A stretch of DNA of 64,000 bases from Onthophagus taurus (GCF_036711975.1 NW_027248940.1:1-64000), one strand, 5' to 3'. Positions 1 to 11,125 are shown, counted from the stretch's first letter. Notes: generated by a model not told the origin, from the sequence alone. Made by a program: numbers and translations.

Positions 1-369
1 TTGTTGCACCTGCACACAACGGAAAGAAAACACGTTACACGTTAACGCCGGAAAAACGGGTCTTTTAAACCTGTATGATAAAATAAGAAAAACATGAGAA
101 ATTTAAAGTTTTTGTTTAGGAGTAACATCCTATTTTTAATGATTTCTACTCGATTTTATTATTAAAGTGCGCCAAAAAGTCGGCAAACCTGCAAAACAGA
201 GAAGAACAATTAGTAACGGTCGATACATAAAAGGGATACGTACAACTTGTTTTTTAAATATACAACTATTAAACCAAACACAAAGAGATCAAGTAAAAAA
301 ATATGAATTAAGAGAACACAATTATTTCCAAAAATAATAAAAGATTAATTTAAATAAATCATAACCCAC
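1..369. other. Left edge, probable SFSWAP intron
   Basis: AT-rich stretch downstream of the last recognised SFSWAP exon. It is most simply the next intron of that gene, whose remaining exons lie outside the window. I see no coding segment or RNA gene in it. Confidence 0.4.
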
Positions 370-1343
370 CGGATTTTGTAATAAACTTGGATGCAAATAA
401 TGTTCGTCTGAATGCTCGCGATCACTTCCTTCCGTCTTTGAATCTAACCCAAAAAAAATATATATACATATATAGAACCCTAATAAATTAATATTTCCTT
501 TTACTTTCGTCTTTCACGGTTTCAACGATATACCTCCCAAGCTTAACAGCATTCAAAACATGCTTATAATATTTATACAACGGATCGTCTTGGTTTAAAA
601 ACGAAAATTGTTTATTCCCAGCTTGTTTCGTTTTGATTAAAATCTCCATTTGCGGCCCTTGTTTACTCACAAAGTGGGCGGTCTTTTCAATTCTTGCATT
701 CTCCTTCTCTTTTTTTGGCTAAAAACAAATACCCTCAAAATTTAATTTAAACAATTTAATTGTTTTTGTTACAATTGCGATATCAACGGGAACATCTAAC
801 TCTGGTCTTGGAACGTAATCTTTATCTTCTTCTTCAACGGTGGGTGCTTCCGATGATTCTTGCGGATTTTTTGGAACATCGTAATTAAAAGCAAACTCGT
901 TACTTTTTACGCGTTTTAACTCCTCCTCTTTATACATTTCTTCTTCCTCTTCGTTGGTTCTTAACGAATAATATCGTTCCTCGTCGCATAATTGCTCAAT
1001 TTTTCGATCGGATTCGCTTAAACCTAACCATCTGGTCGCGTCGTAACCTTCTCGGCTTGCTTCGAACGGTTTTAAATCCGATAAAGCTCCACGGCCGTCG
1101 TATCTAAAAAACAGTTTATTTTCTTTTTATGAAATTATATATTGGTATCAATAAGAACCTGTCGATTTTAAGGGAATCATCCCCCATCCACGGTATTAAA
1201 TGTTTTCCTTGGTCGATGTATTTGGCTTTGTCATCGTCCCGGAAAAGTTTGCAAGCATAACCGAAAACGAGGAGGGTATCGTGATTTTCTACGACCACTT
1301 TCTTTCGCAATATTCCAGTTTCAGATGCGCCCCATTTCGACAT
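370..1343 (-). CDS. SFSWAP: SFSWAP / suppressor of white-apricot, 5' part (exons 1-4)
   Basis: Splicing regulator of the SWAP family, a nuclear RNA-binding protein with SURP modules. Four exons can be joined in frame: 1343-1159, 1103-773, 718-505 and 443-370, with GT-AG introns of 55, 54 and 61 bp. Exon 1 carries the family's N-terminal block ([14 protein letters not shown], then HLIPWMGDD and KIDR), completed by YDGRG at the start of exon 2. Exon 2 holds an acidic stretch. Exon 3 carries the first SURP module ([20 protein letters not shown]). The ATG at 1343 begins MSKWGA, and stops close the frame upstream. The donor chosen for exon 4 (G|GTGGGT) is the least certain junction. The gene continues past the left edge, so this is a partial model. 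It is divergently oriented to the channel genes on its right. Confidence 0.88.
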
Positions 1344-2130
1344 TATTCTTAAAAAGTAGACAACAAATACATAAAATGTGTAAGGTTACGTTTTGTAACT
1401 TTTGACATTTGACAGACTTTAATACTAACTTCATGTTTGTTTTCTTAATAAGATTCTAATAATTATTTCTTTTATTTAATTAATAATTTAATAAAAATTA
1501 ATTAATTATTACAGAATTTTATAAATTGTATTCTGAATTGATAAGTATATTATCATAAATAGGTAATTATTCATTTGTAAACGTAACGTTTTACATTTAG
1601 GCGATACTGAACTGAAGAGGGCGCATAAATCCGTAAATACAATTTCAAAATTTAATTCAAACGATTTACCTTTTTTTCTCACAAATGCTTAACTTTTTCT
1701 TCTTGGTTTTCTTTTCAACATTATTTTATAAAGTAGAGAAATAAATAAAATGTGTAAAGTTGCATTTTGTAACTTTTGATAAATTTTAGAGCTAGCTTCA
1801 TATTTGTTTATATATTTTTAAAAAATATTATTTTTTTTTTAATTTAATAAAAATTAATTAATTAATATAATTTTATAATTATTATTTAACTTTTTATTAA
1901 CTTATTCGTCGGTATTACAGTGATCTATCTACACAATTTTGTGCAGTATAAGCTGTCAAATTAGTATAAAAAAACTTCGATTTGAACAAATCAATCGAAT
2001 CAATTTATTATAGATTGTATTACAGTTAATTCATTAATGAGCATATTGTCATAATTTAGGTAATAATTTATTGTAAAAATTATTTTATAAATTTAATATT
2101 TCACATTCAGGCGACTGTAACATAATCGAA
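1344..2130. other. Intergenic region with partial tandem duplication
   Basis: AT-rich spacer between SFSWAP (-) and the first channel gene (+), so it should hold both 5' regions. The sequence just upstream of the SFSWAP start (about 1340-1500) recurs imperfectly at about 1720-1880: both copies contain ATAAAATGTGTAA followed by TTTTGTAACTTTTGA and then CTTCAT. The part next to the channel ATG (about 1840-2130) recurs before channel copies 2 and 3, so the duplicated unit includes 5' flank. Confidence 0.6.
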
Positions 2131-3322
2131 ATGAAGAGGACGTTTAAAGAAACCAATCGGCACATGTGCACCATAAGAAAATACTCGGAATCCTGCCTCC
2201 CAAAACTTCCGCCGAACGCTTCGAAATGGGAGAAATGCATGAGACGATTTCGAAAAACTTTATTATTATACTCGGATCACCCCTCTTGCAACCACCATTA
2301 CCGCAGCAGCGCGGCGGTTATGTTCGAAAGGAAACGTCAAATTTCGACCGTTCCCGTTTACATAATCCACCCGTTTAGCAAATTTGCTTATTACAGGGAA
2401 ATAGTTTGGTGGTTGATGTATCTAATAATATTTTCGATATGGCCAATAATGGCGACGCTTATAATTTACGAAACCTCTGAAAACGTGAAATGGGTCAACG
2501 AATGCGGGAGCTGCATCAACTGGTTCATCGTAATCAACATAGTGTTTAGTTTCATATCCGGTTACCATAACCCCCAAATAAGAGAGGCGGTTTTATGCCC
2601 GAAAGAAATCGCAATTCATTACTTAAAAACGTACTTTGTACCAGATTTTTTTAGTTTATTACCATCGAAGTGGTTATCGTTGTGTGACACAGGAAAAATG
2701 ATCGTGATTTTGCAAAGATTCGTGCTTTACGCTCGAGTACCCACGATGTTCCAATACTCGCGGCACATCACCAACTTATTACAAATGAGCGATACCCAAC
2801 ACGAAATCGTCTCACTCATAATCTTATCGTTGTTTGTGTTACATTGGTGCGCATGTTTGCTGGCAACAATAGATAATCTCTATATCATTTTAGGGGATAA
2901 AAACACGTCTTGGTTTAGATACGCGAATCTTAGCAGCCCAAACATTCATGCAATGACGAGATACTTTTGGTCATTGCATGTAAGTATGGGCCACATTTAT
3001 CGATTAGGTGGCGGGTTTTCACCTACCGAATCAAAATTCGATTATGTAACGCTTTCAATAATCAACATTTTGGGTTCGGCGTTTTTCGGATACATAATTG
3101 TGATTGTATTACAAGCGATTGGGACAATTAACGTGGCCGAAAGCAAATACGAAGAGCTTTTAAGGCAACTCTACGAGTATTTGCGATCCAAGCGAGTGCC
3201 CGTTAATATCAATAAGCGGTTAACGAGGTATTGCGAATATCGCTTTCAAAAACGCTATTTTAGAACTGAAGCGATTTTGGCGACGCTCTCAGATCACCTC
3301 CGGCACGAAATTACATTGTATA
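2131..3322 (+). pseudogene. HCN/CNG-like channel copy 1, part before the retrotransposon
   Basis: N-terminal 397 codons of a six-transmembrane cyclic-nucleotide-channel-like protein: cytoplasmic N-terminus, hydrophobic S1 at about residues 92-113, S2 at 128-146, S3, a poorly charged S4, S5, a pore region (SLHVSMGHIYRLGGGF) and S6, then a C-linker. The reading frame is open up to TTGTATA, where the LTR element starts. Its continuation is at 13278-13778. The insertion makes the product end 18 residues into LTR sequence. Copy 3 gives the uninterrupted order. Apart from the insertion, only the final codons differ (see the 3' part). Known family role: plasma-membrane cation channels gated by voltage or cNMP. 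Whether this divergent group conducts is not known from sequence. Confidence 0.85.
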
Positions 3323-4109
3323 TGTCACAAACTAGCTCTCGAGAACTGCTCGTTTCCCGTAGTGGGTTTCCTAGCTAGGTCCACGGAGCGGCTCGCGTAC
3401 CCAACTGTCCACGCACTACCGTTTTCTTGATAGCTAGCAATGACTGAGTTAGGGTTTGGCACACTGCATTCGTTCACTTGAAAGCGAACGGCAGTAATTT
3501 GAAATTAAGAATAAAAATAGATTGAAAGAAAACGAAATTTCACTGCTAAAGAATAAGTTTGCTTTATTTTTGAAAAAGAACGTATTATATTATATAAAAA
3601 AAAAACAACTGACAAAGATTTTAAAAAGTAAAAATTACATGACATAAGCTATTCAACAACATCATTACGAAATTTGCCGAGGTGGTTAGCAGGTTCAATG
3701 AGAAATCGGAAGTTTAAGATTTTAATAACGCTTACCCGTTTGTTAAAGTAAAATATTCATCGAAGAAAGAGAATCCAATTCAACGAATTTTATAACTAAA
3801 TTGCTATACGTTCAAATCGCACGTTTCGACTTTAAAAACACAACAAAAACTTTAATTTCCCGGTTTCGCCCGATGCTTTTCTATTCCAATCCCGTAACCG
3901 ACTCCCCGATTTTTTCTTCATTTCTCCCCTGCTCCATCTACTCTAACTGCCACCTCGGCACATTCCTGCCAGAACCGCCTACGTAGTATTTAGTCTGGAC
4001 CCTCGGTTCTCAAGACGCAACTTCGTAATTAAATTACAAAGTTCTGCCTGTATTGCGTTTTATTATTTTTTTTTAATCGCTTTCGAATCCCAAAATGCGG
4101 TTTGTTACA
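3323..4109 (-). repeat. 3' LTR of the gypsy-type element
   Basis: 787 bp, identical to 12491-13277 at every line compared. Ends are TG...CA. In element sense it contains AATAAAGC (complement of about 3553-3560), a plausible polyadenylation signal. Small open frames inside the LTR occur identically in both copies and have no protein-like features, so none is annotated. Confidence 0.95.
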
Positions 4110-4126
4110 TCCCTCCCACCTTTTTA
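4110..4126 (-). other. Polypurine tract
   Basis: In element sense AAAAGGTGGGAGGGA lies directly against the 3' LTR. A purine run in this position primes plus-strand DNA synthesis in LTR retroelements. Confidence 0.85.
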
Positions 4127-4779
4127 AAAGAAGGCTCCCCTAAGAGCCTTATTTATGATACCAAAATGAACAATACAAACCGCATTCTAGTATTTCCGAT
4201 ATCTACTTGAAATCTTAAGAATCAACAATCTCAATCGTTACAAAAAGTCTACATCTAAACACTTCTCAGTAACATAGAGTCCAATTTTCACATAATTTTA
4301 ATTACGAAAACACATTTTTATTGATATTCTTTTGAAACAAAAAGTCAATTTTTTTTTTTTTTTACATATGCATTTTAGTCACTTTCTTAAGAGTCTTTCA
4401 CCGATTTTAACACTTAATTTATTAAAAATTATTTTAAAAGTTGTAACATAGTCCTTCACACCAAAACGTTTAAGAACTACCACGCACGCACAGTCAAGTA
4501 GTCGAAGTAGAGAAGCTGTCATCACATCTCGGGGCGACCTGACGGGTGCTACTACATTTCTTCGGTGGAAAATAAACATGTTCTCAGCTGGCTCCATTTA
4601 TGTGTCGACGATAAGACATTGTTGATTTATTTAGAATGTTTTTTTTTTATTTAATGATTATTTACAAATGATAGGAATCGTATATTTCAGGATTTTTTTT
4701 GAATAAGGACAATTTCGGAGTAAGTATTCTTGGTTTAATAGGATCTGTAACAGACGAAGTTGTCTGAATCTTGGTTACC

Positions 4780-5690
4780 ATTTATTTCCGCATCCAACTT
4801 GGAGAGGTCGGTACCTCAGAATATATATTTGAAACCATCACTTCAGGGCTTGTGGAATTGGTTGCCTCAGGAACTATGTTAGTCGGAGTTTCTGGCGAAG
4901 CAAGATCCTCACCCCTCCTCTGATTAAGAAGCCACATCGTAAAATTTTTCCACAACTGGCCAAGATGACGATACCGCATCCCAAGGTTTTATATATTGCG
5001 TAGCCATTCAATATCACGCTAGCGAGTCCCTTTACGAAACACAATAAAACAATCACTCGTGCGATAACGTGCTCTTAGCAAATTTACGCAACTCTTCCGC
5101 ATGAAATAGTTGAATCCAGTTCTTATTTTTCTGTCTTCTTTCCCTGGATTTTTCTAATAATGACATTGTTTATAGCTGATCGTTCCAAGCCGACTTGTAC
5201 TAGTTCTTGTGCTTGTCTGACGTCTTCGTTGTTATAAATTTCGGCCACTCCCAAATTCATAATGGTACTAAATTTTGATTTCTGAATCTTCGTAAGGTAG
5301 AAGTCCATCAGGAGGTGTCTGGGATACCTGCAGTGGAGTTAAGGCTACCCAGGGCTTTTCAATCTGATACATTGGTGAATTAATGAGGTTGCGGTCAACC
5401 TGGTCTGCATAGTCCAGGAGTACATGTGTCATTGGCGACTCAAAATAGGACCGGTTATCCGTATCAGAGACAGGAAGTTCATGGTAGCAAGTATACGTTT
5501 TTCTTACTTGCACTCTCTTTGGTACACATTTCAATATGTACAGGACTTCTCCGATTGCACGGCCGACATAACTCGTTTCATTCTTAGCGAGCAAACTAAC
5601 GGTGGTTGGTGATAACGGGGCCAACAATAAGCGATTTTTATGTGTTTCTATATACGATTTGTCGGTGAATCCGGGCTCTTTGGACTATTT
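4780..5690 (-). pseudogene. Env-like glycoprotein remnant, broken
   Basis: Between pol and the 3' LTR, minus-strand segments read as the C-terminal part of a viral-type envelope protein. One segment (5690-5268) has spaced cysteines with CYHELPV. An overlapping segment in another frame (5308-5123) has EIYNNEDVRQAQ. A third (5056-4874) has a hydrophobic, probably membrane-spanning stretch around VILNGYAIYKTLG. The frames are interrupted by stops and at least one frame change, and no intact N-terminal part or signal peptide is seen. My impression is similarity to glycoproteins found in some env-bearing insect retroelements and chuvirus-like lineages, but this was not searched. Alternative: unrelated non-coding sequence. 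The 5700-6110 stretch before it is AT-rich with long T runs and holds nothing recognisable. Confidence 0.45.
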
Positions 5691-6110
5691 GCACTTGTAA
5701 CATGTTTTCTACATAATTGGACCTTATTTGTGAACAATTTCCAACGTTTTTTTTTTTTAGCGATATGAGACTAATATTAACACTACGGGTGCTACAATCG
5801 TATGCGATAATAAATTGTTAATCCTATATTTATGTAGGCTCCAATCGCCAATAAAGTAGTTAAGAGCGCTGAAACAAACAAAAACAAAAATCCGATTTTC
5901 CGGTGTTTAGTAATCAACAACAGAATAGACAATAAAAGCTATTAATTATATATTTTTTTTTTATTATTTAAAAAAAAATAAATAAATTTATTTTCTTTTT
6001 AATTTTAGTATTTAACTTATTAATTTACTTATTTTAATATTAATATTTTTATTTATTTATTAGTTATTTATTTTTTTTTTCTTTTTTTTTTTACCTGTAT
6101 ACCTTATACT

Positions 6111-9100
6111 TTACCTATACCTAGCTGGAAGTTTTATGGCTCTCCTCTCCCGTCGTATTGCCAACGGTTCTTCAAGGGGTTCATCTATTAATTCTGGTGC
6201 CTTAATAATAATGCTATCGTCCTCACGTTCTCTTTCTATTTCTGAAGGGTTTTCAGAAGGTTCAGCTATTGACTCCAACAACTCCTTACTCATACATTCA
6301 TTTTTCCCTTCCAGATTTTCTGCTGTACTAGTATCATCACTCTCTTCTAGAATTAATCGTCTCGGACATATATTAATTTTTGGGCAGGGGGTCTCATTTA
6401 GTAAATCTGTTACTCCTGTATTTTTTCGAAAAGTCAGATCCGGTGTATGTAAACTGATTATCGGCATATGTGGATCAACATACCGGTCTTCGTTTATTTC
6501 TTCGAGGTGTACATTCGAATCTAGGCTTTTACACTCTTTCGGGGTTGAGTCTTTATTAGTTCGAAATGATTTCAATCTATTACTATGTACAATAGATTTT
6601 AGCTTTCCGTTTACTGATGTAATTTCGTAGTTCTCTGGTCCTTTAATTTTTGTAATCATGTACGGTCCTATCCAAGGTTGGGCTAATTTTCTATTTAGAC
6701 CTGGTTTTATAGATGTGTCTTTTAAGAGTACCAACTCTCCTACGTAAAAATCTCTGTGCTTACTTCTTTTATTATAATACTCAGCCTGTCTTCGAGCGGC
6801 AAGCTGCAAACTTTCAAAAACCGTCTCATACACGTGGTTCATTCGCGCTGCCAATTCCGTCACATAGTTCTCATCACAGTCGTACTTACACCTGGAGGGT
6901 CGGAGAAAAACATCCACTGGTAATTCCATTTCCCTGCCGTATAACAAAAAGTGGGGGGTATAGCCCGTACTACTATGCACCGTTGATCTGTACGCCAGAA
7001 GAACATAGGGTAGCCATTCATCCCAGGTTCTTTGGTCCTTTTTAACATAGTGAGATAGTACGTCCTTGATCACCCGATGACTTCTCTCGATAAGACCATT
7101 GCACTCGGGATGATACGGTGTGGTTTGTATTTTGTCGATATTTAATAGCTTACAAATTTCCTTCATGAGTGACGACACAAAATTTGTACCCTGATCGGTG
7201 AGCAACTGCAGAGGAGTACCGTGGCGACTTACTATTTGCGTTACAAAAGCTCGAGCCACAGTATCAGCCTTCTGATCAGGTAAGGCTACTGCCTCTAAAT
7301 ATTTGGTGAAATAGTCCTGGAACGTAAGTATATACTTGTTTCCTTTGTATGTTGTTGGTAACGGACCCACTATGTCCATTGAACTTCTTTCGAATGGCTT
7401 TCGAACAGTTGTAAATTTTTGCAAGGGTGCTCTAGACATATGGGGGGAAGTTTTACGTCTATTGCATGACTCACAATTCGAACAATACTTTTTAACATCA
7501 CGTGTCATAGACGGCCAAAATACCCTATCCTTAAGTAAAGCTAATGTTTTCGCTTGACCGCCATGACCTGCAAATGGTAAATCGTGGTAATCATGCAAAG
7601 CCTTCTGCACAAATGATTTCGGCAACACTAGTACTTCTTTTCCTAACTCATCAGTTTTAAATAAGAGCTTATCATTATCTATGAAATAACTATCCCTAAG
7701 ATCTTTGTTTGATGAAAGCGAATCCCGTATTTCAATGCAAAACTCGTCCTTATCTTGTTCTTTCAAAATAACATTTTTATCCCAAACTGGCGTTGCTATA
7801 TTTTCCTGTATTTTACATAGTGTTTTATTTTTAACGAAAGGTAATTTATATACCATTATCATGGTATTCGTTCCCTCAAAACATTCTCTTAATTCTTCTT
7901 TAACTAGGCTCCACTTTAGTTTATCGAGACCACATCCTATTCTGGGTATTGCCAAATATCTCTCCCCAGATTTATTCATTTCCTCCCGTAACGTTTCTAG
8001 ACACTGTCTCAACATGTGGTACGTTGGTTTATGGTAGTATTCGTCCTTTGAAATTAAATGGTATATTTTTCGTTTCTCCGCTATTTGCGGTACTATGTCA
8101 CCAACTCCTTTCTCCTCGGATCTTAATTTTTCAACGGAGCCAAATCGCTTTTTAAATTCCTTTGCAATACCAGCTCCCATCGCAAAATCCGCCGAAACGC
8201 AATGAGCTAATACCCAACCTTGGGGAGCATCAAACAAATTTCCCTCTACTTCATTAATGCATAACTTATCTTTCTCATCCTTTCGGATTAGGGAAACTAT
8301 ACTGTTTCGGCTGAGAGCATCCACGTTTCCATGCTTTCGGCCCGGTCTGTGGATAATCTCGAAGTCATACTCCATTAGCATTAAAGCCCATCGTGCTAGT
8401 CTCGAGCTCGGGTCTTTGATATTCATCAACCATTTCAATGGTCTGTGGTCTGTTATGATAGTGAAACGGCGTCCATATAAGTAGCACCGAAATTGCTTTA
8501 TCCCAAATATGACAGCAAGACACTCTTTTTCGGTAGTCGAATAGTTTAGCTCAGCCTTCTTTAGTCCTCTACTAGCGAAAGCCACAGGGCGTTCATTTCC
8601 CTCTCTCACCTGGCTAAGTATAGCACCTAATCCTGTGTTACTCGCGTCTGTAGCCAAGATGAAAGGCTCATTGAAATCTGGGAAAATTAATACCGATTCT
8701 GATGTTATCGCGGCCTTTAAGCTTTCCACCGCTTCCAATTGCTCTTTTTCGAATTTAAACGCGACATCTTTGCGCGTTAACTTCGTAATTGGGGCCGCTA
8801 ATCGGGTAAAGTCCGGTATAAATTTCCTATACCATCCCACCAGCCCTAAAAATTCTCTACAATTCCTAACGTTTTTTGGAACGGGGAAATTCTGTATCGA
8901 GTTGATTTTTCCCGGATCCGGTTGAACGCCTTGGGCAGATATTATGTGACCAAGATAAGACACCTTTGGGACCGCGATCTGGCTTTTCTCCATCTTAAGT
9001 TTTAGTCCTGCATCTCGGATTCTATCAAAAATAGTTTGTAGTTTGTTCAAATGATCGTCGACACCCGTTCCATTGAAAATTATTATATCATCTAAATAGA

Positions 9101-11057
9101 CGAGGCAATGAGTACCTAACAATCCCGAAAATGTAAAATTCATGAAGCGCTGAAACGTCGCGGGGGCATTTACTAGCCCAAACATCATTCGGTTGCTCTC
9201 ATAGTGCCCGAACGGCGTGGAGAAAGCTGTTTTTTCTCGGTCATTCTTCTCCACTTCTATTTGATGGTACGCCGACGCTACATCAAACACGCTAAACAGA
9301 TTAGTCTTCCCTAACACATCTACTGTCTCTTGCAGATTCGGCAACGGGTACACATCTTTCTTAGTTACCGCGTTGAGTCCTCGGTAATCTATACATACTC
9401 GGGGTTTTATCGATCCGTCTGACATCTGCCGGTTAACGATTACAACCGGCGCCGACCAGGGTGAATGAGATGGTTTAATAATATTTTTCTTTAACAGCTT
9501 ATCTATTTCTTCCTGTAAGAACTCTCGTTGATGAACTGGTACTCTATATGGACGTTTACTAATTGGTGGTACATTCTCAGTAATAATTTGATGTTTGACC
9601 TTGTGAGTTTTCGTAAACCTTTCGTCACCATTGTCGAAAATATCTCGATAATCCAATAACAATTTTTCAACTTTCTCTTTGTCTGTTTCTGATAGATGAG
9701 CCAATGAGATCGATTCCAAAAATGTTGATGTCTCTCCGTTTTCTCTTATCATTGCAACCATCTCGCTTTTTACTTCTGGATTAACCTTCTTATTCGGTAT
9801 TATACAACTATACGCTCTAGCTATCTCTGTATGCTTTGGGATCGTTATTGATTCTTCTCCTATGTTTGCAACCAATACTCGTGGTTTTTCCCCTCTTGGA
9901 ACAGCACATCTTCCTATTAATATATTTGGATGAAAGGGCGTTTTACTTGATTCAATTACAATGTCGTTCTTTTTATTATTATTACGCACGTCAACCGCTA
10001 ACACCTTCTCTGTAAACGGTTCAACGATATCTTCTTCAACGGTGATAACAGGATTACATTGACAGTTTTTATCATTGTTTATTTCGTTTTCTTTCGTATC
10101 TTTCATATTAGTTTCATCCTTAATTTCTTCTTCATTTTCGCATTCCCTTAACTCATTATTTTCTGCAACAATTCGTGACTTCTGCGTCACTAATCCACTA
10201 CTTCCGCTGGGGTCTTCTTGAATTTCGCCTTCTCGGCTCTCCCTATGACTTTCTTTAGTCTTTAATTTCTCTATTTTTTTTTCTTCTTCTTCTATTCTTT
10301 TATCGTGACAATCCCTGTCCACATTTACATCGATCATTCGGCGATACCCGGTTTCATAGTCATCGTTGCTATCTGAACTTAACTCCCCAAACTCTTCTAC
10401 CAAAACATTTACCTCGAGTGGCATAAACCTCGTTCGTTGATTCGTCTCCTCGGTTACGTACTTTTCTTCGACTTCACGTTTCTTTATTAGATACTCCGTC
10501 CTCGTTACTTGCGGTTCGATTAAATTTATTTCCGTTGATAATTCTGATACATAATCATTCGCGAGTTCCAAATTATCTACCTGACCTACACCCAAACCTG
10601 ATGTGGTGGATTCTCTACATTCAAGGGAATCTGTAGACACAATACGCTGCGACCCCAAATTGACGTTCATGATACTTGAAAATCTAACATCAATACCTCC
10701 TACATTTAGGCTACCTTTACTAAAATCAATAATTACATTGTGAAATTCCATAAAATCGCGTCCCAATACTCCATCTGTGGTTAAAGGCAAATTGTCCAAA
10801 CATACATAGCACGAGAAATCTCCTAAATTCGATTCATTCCCCAATGAAAAATTTAACTCAGTCGTACCTAGCATGTCAATTCCGTGTCCCGTTATTCCCG
10901 AAATACTAAAATCTCCTGACATAGGTTTAATTGCTTCCGAAATTACACAAGAATGTTTAATTATCGTAACAGGAGAACCGGTGTCTACTAACATCGTTAT
11001 TGGTTTGTTTTTATTGAACAATTTAATAGAAAAAGGTGTTTCAAAAATGAGTCTCAT
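6111..11057 (-). CDS. pol: Pol polyprotein with internal macrodomain
   Basis: 1,648 codons from the ATG at 11057, although the frame is open further upstream to about 11187 and is probably entered by -1 frameshifting from gag. Aspartic protease: LVDTGSPVT (active D25-T-G). A charged, low-complexity linker spans about residues 165-390. Reverse transcriptase: about 480-700, with VYLDDIIIF near 653. RNase H: about 790-890 (ATDASNTGLGA, then ITDHRPLKW). Macrodomain: about 935-1072, described separately. Integrase: H-H-C-C finger about 1160-1207 and core acidic residues in SSMDIVG, LLTDQGTNF and GLIERSHR, then a GPY/F-like module (GPYMITKIKGPENYEI) and an acidic tail. No stop or frameshift is seen, so it looks coding-competent. 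Expected products act in the retroelement particle: processing, reverse transcription and integration. Confidence 0.95.
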   Translation of the reverse strand: MRLIFETPFSIKLFNKNKPITMLVDTGSPVTIIKHSCVISEAIKPMSGDFSISGITGHGIDMLGTTELNFSLGNESNLGDFSCYVCLDNLPLTTDGVLGRDFMEFHNVIIDFSKGSLNVGGIDVRFSSIMNVNLGSQRIVSTDSLECRESTTSGLGVGQVDNLELANDYVSELSTEINLIEPQVTRTEYLIKKREVEEKYVTEETNQRTRFMPLEVNVLVEEFGELSSDSNDDYETGYRRMIDVNVDRDCHDKRIEEEEKKIEKLKTKESHRESREGEIQEDPSGSSGLVTQKSRIVAENNELRECENEEEIKDETNMKDTKENEINNDKNCQCNPVITVEEDIVEPFTEKVLAVDVRNNNKKNDIVIESSKTPFHPNILIGRCAVPRGEKPRVLVANIGEESITIPKHTEIARAYSCIIPNKKVNPEVKSEMVAMIRENGETSTFLESISLAHLSETDKEKVEKLLLDYRDIFDNGDERFTKTHKVKHQIITENVPPISKRPYRVPVHQREFLQEEIDKLLKKNIIKPSHSPWSAPVVIVNRQMSDGSIKPRVCIDYRGLNAVTKKDVYPLPNLQETVDVLGKTNLFSVFDVASAYHQIEVEKNDREKTAFSTPFGHYESNRMMFGLVNAPATFQRFMNFTFSGLLGTHCLVYLDDIIIFNGTGVDDHLNKLQTIFDRIRDAGLKLKMEKSQIAVPKVSYLGHIISAQGVQPDPGKINSIQNFPVPKNVRNCREFLGLVGWYRKFIPDFTRLAAPITKLTRKDVAFKFEKEQLEAVESLKAAITSESVLIFPDFNEPFILATDASNTGLGAILSQVREGNERPVAFASRGLKKAELNYSTTEKECLAVIFGIKQFRCYLYGRRFTIITDHRPLKWLMNIKDPSSRLARWALMLMEYDFEIIHRPGRKHGNVDALSRNSIVSLIRKDEKDKLCINEVEGNLFDAPQGWVLAHCVSADFAMGAGIAKEFKKRFGSVEKLRSEEKGVGDIVPQIAEKRKIYHLISKDEYYHKPTYHMLRQCLETLREEMNKSGERYLAIPRIGCGLDKLKWSLVKEELRECFEGTNTMIMVYKLPFVKNKTLCKIQENIATPVWDKNVILKEQDKDEFCIEIRDSLSSNKDLRDSYFIDNDKLLFKTDELGKEVLVLPKSFVQKALHDYHDLPFAGHGGQAKTLALLKDRVFWPSMTRDVKKYCSNCESCNRRKTSPHMSRAPLQKFTTVRKPFERSSMDIVGPLPTTYKGNKYILTFQDYFTKYLEAVALPDQKADTVARAFVTQIVSRHGTPLQLLTDQGTNFVSSLMKEICKLLNIDKIQTTPYHPECNGLIERSHRVIKDVLSHYVKKDQRTWDEWLPYVLLAYRSTVHSSTGYTPHFLLYGREMELPVDVFLRPSRCKYDCDENYVTELAARMNHVYETVFESLQLAARRQAEYYNKRSKHRDFYVGELVLLKDTSIKPGLNRKLAQPWIGPYMITKIKGPENYEITSVNGKLKSIVHSNRLKSFRTNKDSTPKECKSLDSNVHLEEINEDRYVDPHMPIISLHTPDLTFRKNTGVTDLLNETPCPKINICPRRLILEESDDTSTAENLEGKNECMSKELLESIAEPSENPSEIEREREDDSIIIKAPELIDEPLEEPLAIRRERRAIKLPARYR
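7842..8257 (-). other. OARD1/TARG1-like macrodomain inside pol
   Basis: About 138 residues (935-1072 of Pol) between RNase H and the integrase zinc finger. Diagnostic strings: EGNLFDAP at the first strand, AHCVSADFAMGAGIAKEF (phosphate-binding loop with GAGIA), IYHLISK, HKPTY, PRIGCGLDKLKW and a final MVYKL strand. This is the pattern of the macrodomain group that includes human OARD1/TARG1 (C6orf130), which removes ADP-ribose or acyl groups from ADP-ribose. By alignment from memory, the Lys of ISK (about 1004) and the Asp of CGLD (about 1045) correspond to that enzyme's catalytic Lys84 and Asp125, so activity is plausible. Function in the element is inference: removal of host ADP-ribosylation, or use of ADP-ribose binding for targeting. 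Gypsy elements normally have no domain at this point. Confidence 0.85.
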
Positions 11058-11125
11058 ATGCGGTATAATCTTATTTACAGTTGGGTCATAATTTTCGACA
11101 GACTTTATTGACCTATCGTAACCCT

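Noticed and set aside
2166-2378. A 70-codon frame overlapping the channel N-terminus, also seen at 14869-15081
   Set aside because: Out-of-frame shadow kept only because the duplicated channel copies share nucleotide sequence.
3801-3986. A 61-codon frame in the LTR, repeated identically at 12969-13154
   Set aside because: Identity simply follows from the two LTRs being copies. It is plus strand, opposite to the element, and has no protein-like features.
6136-6630. A 164-codon plus-strand frame opposite the end of pol
   Set aside because: Antisense shadow of the Pol C-terminal coding frame, with Ser-rich composition caused by the opposite strand. Other plus-strand frames at 6713-8925 are likewise shadows.
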